Below, in pieces: positions 5,848-8,750 of a DNA stretch of 8,750 bases. The stretch lies in NCBI GenBank assembly GCA_002366775.1, contig DFBW01000092.1, positions 38,970 to 47,719 on the forward strand. The letters are read 5' to 3'. The DNA comes from Roseovarius sp. UBA3070. GTDB taxonomy: Bacteria > Pseudomonadota > Alphaproteobacteria > Rhodobacterales > Rhodobacteraceae. The position numbers and the translations under genes were made by a program. The notes under the pieces are model-generated. The model made no database searches and was not told the origin of the DNA. It saw only the letters and a list, made by a program, of their open reading frames with translations. Every line of letters begins with the position of its first letter. The first letter of the stretch is position 1.

Positions 5848-6945
5848 ATGGACAGTAACGACAGCCTTTCCATTATTCACAAAAAGGCACGCGTGGCGCG
5901 TGAAGGATTTGACGCGCGGGCCATGTCCCCGGCCAAAGCCTTGCGTGTGTCACTGGCCAAAACCGCCGATGTGGCGCTTGATCTTGCACTGACGGTCAGC
6001 ACGCTTGAACAAACGGTGGTCTCAACCGATGGGTTGCTGAGCAAACTTGATGAACAAGGGTTGCTGATTCTGCTGGATGGGGCAGGCGGCACACGCGGGG
6101 TGGCGGTGTTTGATTGTCAGCTGGTGTCGGCAATCATCGAAAAGCAAATCGCAGGTCATGTGCGCAAAGGCGAAGCAACACCGCGCAGCTATACCCGCAC
6201 AGATGCCGCCATGGTGGCCCCTATTTTGGATGCCACCCTTGAAGGGTTTGATGCCCGGTTAGAAGCACATGTTGATGGCCACACTCCGGGCGTTTTCCGA
6301 TTCGGTGACAAGGTGGAAGATGCGCGCGCGATGTCTCTGATGCTGGAAAGCGGGCGGTTTGATCTTTTTCGCCTGACTGTCGAGCTGGAGGAAGGGGCAA
6401 AAATCGGGGTGCTGATGGTGGCGCTGCCATGCCGAAACCCGGTGCCGAACCCAGTGGACAGCAGCGATGAGGGCGCGCCACCACGCCAATCAAGCCTTGA
6501 AAAGCTGGCGCTGGATGCCACCGTGACGTTGACCACGGTGGTGGCACGACTCAACTTGCCCCTGCATGAGATTTGCGCCCTGAAGCCCGACATGACGCTA
6601 CCTGTATCAGCCAGCAGTCTGGGCGAATCCCAGTTGGTGGCACATCCCGGTCATGTGGTGGCGGATGTTCATCTGGGACAAGTGGACGGGATGCGTGCGG
6701 TGCGCATCATGTTGCCTGGAACTGGCCCCAACGCGCGTGTTGATCAGTCACACCAAAAACACGTACACCCCAGCGACGTTGCCGAAAACGCTAAACCCCC
6801 GATAGATCCGCCCGACATTGACGAAGGTGATCTGCCTGGGCCGCTCCCACCACTGGACGCACCACTTCAGGAAACGCCAGAATCGCCCGTAGACATAGAG
6901 CCCCTCAATCCATTGCCGGCCTTGTCGATGTCGGGTGACGCCTAA
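5848..6945 (+). CDS. FliM/FliN-family flagellar motor switch protein, Rhodobacterales type
   Basis: A 365-residue soluble protein. Residues about 18-190 fit a divergent FliM middle domain (EGFDARAMSPAKALRVSLAK near 19-38; GLLILLDGAGGTRGVAVFD, 71-89). Residues about 216-290 are the SpoA/FliMN C-terminal domain (LEKLALDATVTLTTVVARLN at 217-236; LGQVDGMRAVRIM at 276-288). Such proteins form the C-ring of the flagellar motor, set rotation direction and contact FliG. The N-terminus lacks the EIDALL-like CheY-binding motif of enteric FliM. The last 50 residues are rich in proline and acidic residues (PPIDPPDIDEGDLPGPLPP, 317-335), beyond the usual end of the SpoA domain. No other flagellar gene is in the window. 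The start follows AAGGA (5840-5844) by 3 bases. The stop overlaps that of the convergent gene. It could instead serve another SpoA-containing system, but the middle domain favours FliM. Confidence 0.8.
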   Translation: MDSNDSLSIIHKKARVAREGFDARAMSPAKALRVSLAKTADVALDLALTVSTLEQTVVSTDGLLSKLDEQGLLILLDGAGGTRGVAVFDCQLVSAIIEKQIAGHVRKGEATPRSYTRTDAAMVAPILDATLEGFDARLEAHVDGHTPGVFRFGDKVEDARAMSLMLESGRFDLFRLTVELEEGAKIGVLMVALPCRNPVPNPVDSSDEGAPPRQSSLEKLALDATVTLTTVVARLNLPLHEICALKPDMTLPVSASSLGESQLVAHPGHVVADVHLGQVDGMRAVRIMLPGTGPNARVDQSHQKHVHPSDVAENAKPPIDPPDIDEGDLPGPLPPLDAPLQETPESPVDIEPLNPLPALSMSGDA

Positions 6946-7805
6946 AGCTTGTTCACCGGCACTTTCAGATAGACTGACCCATCGTCTTCTTCGGGGGGGA
7001 ATTGCCCGGCGCGCATATTCACCTGAATGGACGGGATGATCAGCTTGGGCATGTCCAGTTGCGCATCACGGGTATCGCGCAATGCCACAAAATCTTCGCG
7101 GCTGGCACCATCCCCAACATGCACATTGCGCGCTTTTTGGGCGCCTACAGTGGACTCCCAGGCAAACTCCTCGCGCCCTGGTGCTTTGTAATCATGGCCC
7201 ACAAAAATGCGCGTTTCATCCGGCAGGCTGAGGATTTTTTGGATTGAATCAAACAAGTCAGATGATGACCCCCCCGGAAAATCGCAGCGCGCTGTGCCAA
7301 AATCCGGCATAAACAACGTATCTCCCACAAAGGCCGCATCGCCAATCACATAGGTCAGGCACGCAGGCGTGTGGCCGGGGGTATGCAATACATCCCCGCG
7401 CAATTGGCCGATGTGCAGGCTGTCACCGTCCTGAAACAGCTGATCAAACTGCGAGCCGTCACGCTGAAATTCAGTGCCCTCATTGAAAACCTTGCCAAAC
7501 ACATCCTGAACTTGGCGGATGTTGGCGCCAATACCAATCTTGCCGCCCAACCGGTCCTGCAGATAGGGGGCGGCTGACAGGTGATCGGCATGCACATGGG
7601 TTTCCAGTAGCCATTGCACATTCAGCGCGTGGTCCTGAACATGGGCGATGATGCGGTCCGCAGAACGGGTATCGGTGCGCCCCGAGGAATAATCGAAATC
7701 CAGCACACTATCGATGATAGCGCAGGCGTTGCCACCCGGATCACGCACCACATAAGAAATTGTGTTGGTGGCATCGTCAAAAAAGGCGGAAATTTCTGGC
7801 TGCAT
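6942..7805 (-). CDS. metallo-beta-lactamase-fold hydrolase, persulfide dioxygenase (ETHE1/Blh)-like
   Basis: A 287-residue cytoplasmic enzyme. The metal site is complete: THVHADH (H70, H72, D74, H75), HTPGHTPA (H145), VGDTLF (D162) and VGHDY (H204). The segment MPDFGTARCDFPGG (166-179) and the C-terminal PSIQVNMRAG (258-267) are typical of the ETHE1/Blh group rather than glyoxalase II. Family members use one iron (H-H-D ligands) and oxygen to oxidise glutathione persulfide to sulfite and glutathione during sulfide detoxification. I see no rhodanese or DUF442 fusion and no neighbouring BigR-type ArsR gene, so the sulfide role rests on family membership. ATG 7805-7803 is chosen because GGAG lies 7 bases upstream and the fold starts there; an in-frame ATG at 7856 has no ribosome-binding site and would overlap the promoter-region palindrome. 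A dioxygenase is most likely, with a general MBL hydrolase as the alternative. Confidence 0.88.
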   Translation of the reverse strand: MQPEISAFFDDATNTISYVVRDPGGNACAIIDSVLDFDYSSGRTDTRSADRIIAHVQDHALNVQWLLETHVHADHLSAAPYLQDRLGGKIGIGANIRQVQDVFGKVFNEGTEFQRDGSQFDQLFQDGDSLHIGQLRGDVLHTPGHTPACLTYVIGDAAFVGDTLFMPDFGTARCDFPGGSSSDLFDSIQKILSLPDETRIFVGHDYKAPGREEFAWESTVGAQKARNVHVGDGASREDFVALRDTRDAQLDMPKLIIPSIQVNMRAGQFPPEEDDGSVYLKVPVNKL

Positions 7806-7836
7806 TGCGATACTCCGATCTGCTTTCGGTTTGGTG

Positions 7837-7860
7837 ACATATAGCATAATTCGCATATGT
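7837..7860 (-). promoter_or_regulatory. candidate operator palindrome upstream of the persulfide dioxygenase-like gene
   Basis: ACATAT (7837-7842) and ATATGT (7855-7860) form a 6-bp inverted repeat with a 12-base AT-rich spacer, 32-55 bases upstream of the chosen start. The position fits a repressor site over the promoter, as ArsR-type regulators use for this enzyme family elsewhere. I could not define a convincing -35/-10 pair, so the regulatory role is inferred from symmetry and position. Confidence 0.35.
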
Positions 7861-7944
7861 ATCCAGTAACCAGATCAAACTCTGCCCCCCCTGTATTTCG
7901 AAAGCCCCTGCAAAAGCGGCACCTATATGCTCATTTTCTACCGT

Positions 7945-7958
7945 TTGATCCTGATCAT
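7945..7958 (+). promoter_or_regulatory. near-consensus FNR/FnrL-type box
   Basis: TTGATCCTGATCAT matches the FNR consensus TTGAT-N4-ATCAA at nine of ten defined positions. Its centre (7951.5) is 67 bases before the ATG of the 67-residue protein. With the -10-like TACACT (7981-7986) the start would be near 7993, which places the box at about -41.5, the classical activating position. A second -10-like TAGAAT (7987-7992) is also present. An inverted copy of the 8-base half GTTTGATC occurs as GATCAAAC at 7873-7880. Oxygen-dependent control of the small gene is a reasonable inference. Confidence 0.45.
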
Positions 7959-8018
7959 ATGGAGAGCAGCTTTGTTGTGATACACTTAGAATTGTAACCT
8001 CAGGGGAGATGTCAAACA

Positions 8019-8222
8019 ATGACCCACTTAAGTTGGAGCGAGATGCAAAATGCCATTCGCCAATGCCCGGTTGAGCAGCGCTACCAGATGCAGCCAAAGC
8101 TGGCCGCACTGATACGCGAAATGCGCGCCCGCGGCGAGCCAGTCCCGCCCGAGGCGCGCGAGTTGAATGCAATCCTGCGGGATGAAGCCGTTGAGGCTCA
8201 ATTCGAAAATATGCCGGTTTGA
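8019..8222 (+). CDS. small soluble protein of unknown function (67 aa)
   Basis: The 67-residue product is hydrophilic and predicted mainly helical (LSWSEMQNAIRQCPVEQRYQ at 4-23; KLAALIREMRARGEP at 27-41; EARELNAILRDEAVEAQFE at 45-63). It has no signal peptide, membrane segment or metal-binding cluster; C16 is the only cysteine. I recognise no family. AGGGGAG ends 10 bases before the ATG, a rather long spacing, and codon use resembles that of the neighbours, which supports a real gene. A near-consensus FNR-type box lies upstream, so it may be made under low oxygen. It lies between two divergently read metabolic genes and is separated from the downstream crotonase gene by about 100 bp. Confidence 0.7.
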   Translation: MTHLSWSEMQNAIRQCPVEQRYQMQPKLAALIREMRARGEPVPPEARELNAILRDEAVEAQFENMPV

Positions 8223-8245
8223 TCAACACTTGATTTGAACGCAGT

Positions 8246-8280
8246 CCAAAGCAAAGACTTGCCTGCCTCGGCGGCTTTGG
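8246..8280 (+). repeat. inverted repeat between the 67-aa gene and the crotonase gene
   Basis: CCAAAGC (8246-8252) and GCTTTGG (8274-8280) form a 7-bp stem with a 21-base loop; a second CAAAG (8252-8256) could pair with the same right arm. A smaller repeat ATCAA-CAC-TTGAT (8222-8234) starts at the last base of the upstream stop codon. Neither has a T-run, so a Rho-dependent end or leader structure is possible. Seen in sequence, role unknown. Confidence 0.3.
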
Positions 8281-8325
8281 GTGTAATGGTTGCCAGTGAT
8301 TGGTGACAAACTGCGAGGGGCAGAG

Positions 8326-8750
8326 TTGGCAGAGCAGGTATACACAACTGTGCAGGACGGGGTTGGAGTGATCACGCTCAACCGGCCCCCGGCCAATGTG
8401 CTGACGCCTGAATTGCGGCTGGTGCTGGATCAACATCTGGATCAGGTCATGGCCAATCCGGATGTGATTGGCATCATTTTGACCGGGGCCGGGAGCAGCT
8501 TTTGTGTTGGCGTTGATATTGCTGAATACAACGGCCCCTTGGGTCATCCTTGGGTGTCTGACCTTTGCACCAAAATTGAAAACAGCCCAAAGCCCATCGT
8601 GGCTGCCATGCATGCAAGTGCCACGGGGGCAGGGCTTGAACTGGCGCTGGCGGCCCATGCGCGGGTTGCCCGTGCCGATACGCGCCTTGCCATGCCGGAT
8701 ATCAAACTGGGCATGATCCCCGGTGCCGGTGCCACACAGCGCCTGCCGCG
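8326..8750 (+). CDS. crotonase-fold protein: enoyl-CoA hydratase or FadB/FadJ-type N-terminus (partial)
   Basis: This is the first 141 codons of a crotonase superfamily enzyme, cut by the window end. The first strand is GVGVITLNRPPANVLT (12-27). The first oxyanion segment is GAGSSFCVGVDIAEY (54-68), a variant of the usual AGADIKEF type. The second is SATGAGLELALAAHARVARA (98-117), with E105 at the first catalytic Glu. MPDIKLGMIPGAGATQRLP (123-141) follows, where D125 stands at the position of the second catalytic Glu (QPEI in mammalian hydratase). The SPKPIVAAMHA segment and the GLELALA pattern resemble trifunctional FadJ/FadB-like proteins that continue into a 3-hydroxyacyl-CoA dehydrogenase, but the window is too short to decide. 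No ATG is in frame before the fold; TTG 8326 has AGGGG 5 bases upstream and is preferred over GTG 8296. The role would be hydration in fatty acid beta-oxidation or another acyl-CoA pathway. Confidence 0.85.
   Translation, partial: MAEQVYTTVQDGVGVITLNRPPANVLTPELRLVLDQHLDQVMANPDVIGIILTGAGSSFCVGVDIAEYNGPLGHPWVSDLCTKIENSPKPIVAAMHASATGAGLELALAAHARVARADTRLAMPDIKLGMIPGAGATQRLP

Noticed and set aside
5329..5880. 183-codon minus-strand open frame over the kinase ATPase domain and the FliM-like start
   Set aside because: The sense strand carries intact N, G1, F and G2 boxes; the antisense frame has no plausible start or domain.
7803..7856. Upstream in-frame ATG (7856) adding 17 residues to the dioxygenase-like protein
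   Set aside because: No ribosome-binding site precedes it, and the extension would run through the promoter-region palindrome; the family fold begins at the internal Met.
8009..8074. 21-codon overlapping open frame starting 10 bases before the 67-aa gene
   Set aside because: Its ATG directly abuts the AGGGGAG sequence with no spacing, so that site serves the ATG at 8019 much better.
8274..8325. The 8246-8280 hairpin as an intrinsic terminator
   Set aside because: The right arm is followed by GTGTAATGG instead of a T-run, and the loop is long.
7777..8658. 293-codon minus-strand open frame spanning the 67-aa gene and the crotonase start
   Set aside because: It crosses two intergenic regions and two genes on the other strand, and its translation is low in recognisable structure.

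Overview
The window looks like chromosomal DNA of an alphaproteobacterium, most probably a marine Rhodobacterales (Roseobacter-type) strain. The evidence is moderately high GC with alphaproteobacterial codon use, a short-chain fatty acyl-CoA regulator (ScfR/PccR type), an SLC5-type transporter/histidine kinase, and a FliM homologue of the N-terminally divergent kind that I associate with Rhodobacterales. I see no rRNA, tRNA, CRISPR array, insertion sequence or prophage remnant.

Layout. Positions 1-743 (minus) hold the N-terminal part of a Tat-exported solute-binding protein of a branched-chain amino acid/amide-type ABC importer. A 216-bp divergent intergenic region follows, with promoter-like sequence and TTTGTAAA half-sites. 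At 960-2267 (plus) is a ScfR-family regulator. It ends at an intrinsic terminator (2320-2344) whose T-run merges into a consensus -35 box (TTGACA, 2343). That promoter probably drives a tight three-gene operon: an output-less CheY-like receiver (2456-2824), an 89-residue two-helix membrane protein (2821-3090) and an 897-residue SLC5-STAC-HisKA-HATPase sensor kinase (3091-5784). Then come a FliM/FliN-family protein (5848-6945), a convergent metallo-beta-lactamase-fold protein of the persulfide dioxygenase (ETHE1/Blh) group (6942-7805, minus), a regulatory region with a palindrome and a near-consensus FNR-type box, a 67-residue protein of unknown function (8019-8222), and the start of a crotonase-fold protein, probably an enoyl-CoA hydratase or a FadB/FadJ-type enzyme (8326 onward).

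How the genes may work together. Solute uptake, acyl-CoA sensing, an SLC5-coupled kinase related to the CrbS/CbrA kinases of carbon control, and a beta-oxidation enzyme suggest a locus for organic acid or fatty acid use. The most interesting observation is that residues 134-192 of the ScfR-like regulator align without gaps to the HisKA (DHp) domain of the kinase encoded downstream, including a histidine at the phosphoacceptor position. The locus therefore combines a kinase without its own receiver, a receiver without an output domain, and a DNA-binding protein with a DHp-like helical hairpin. A phosphorelay or dimer-exchange link between acyl-CoA sensing and two-component signalling is an inference from sequence that would need testing.
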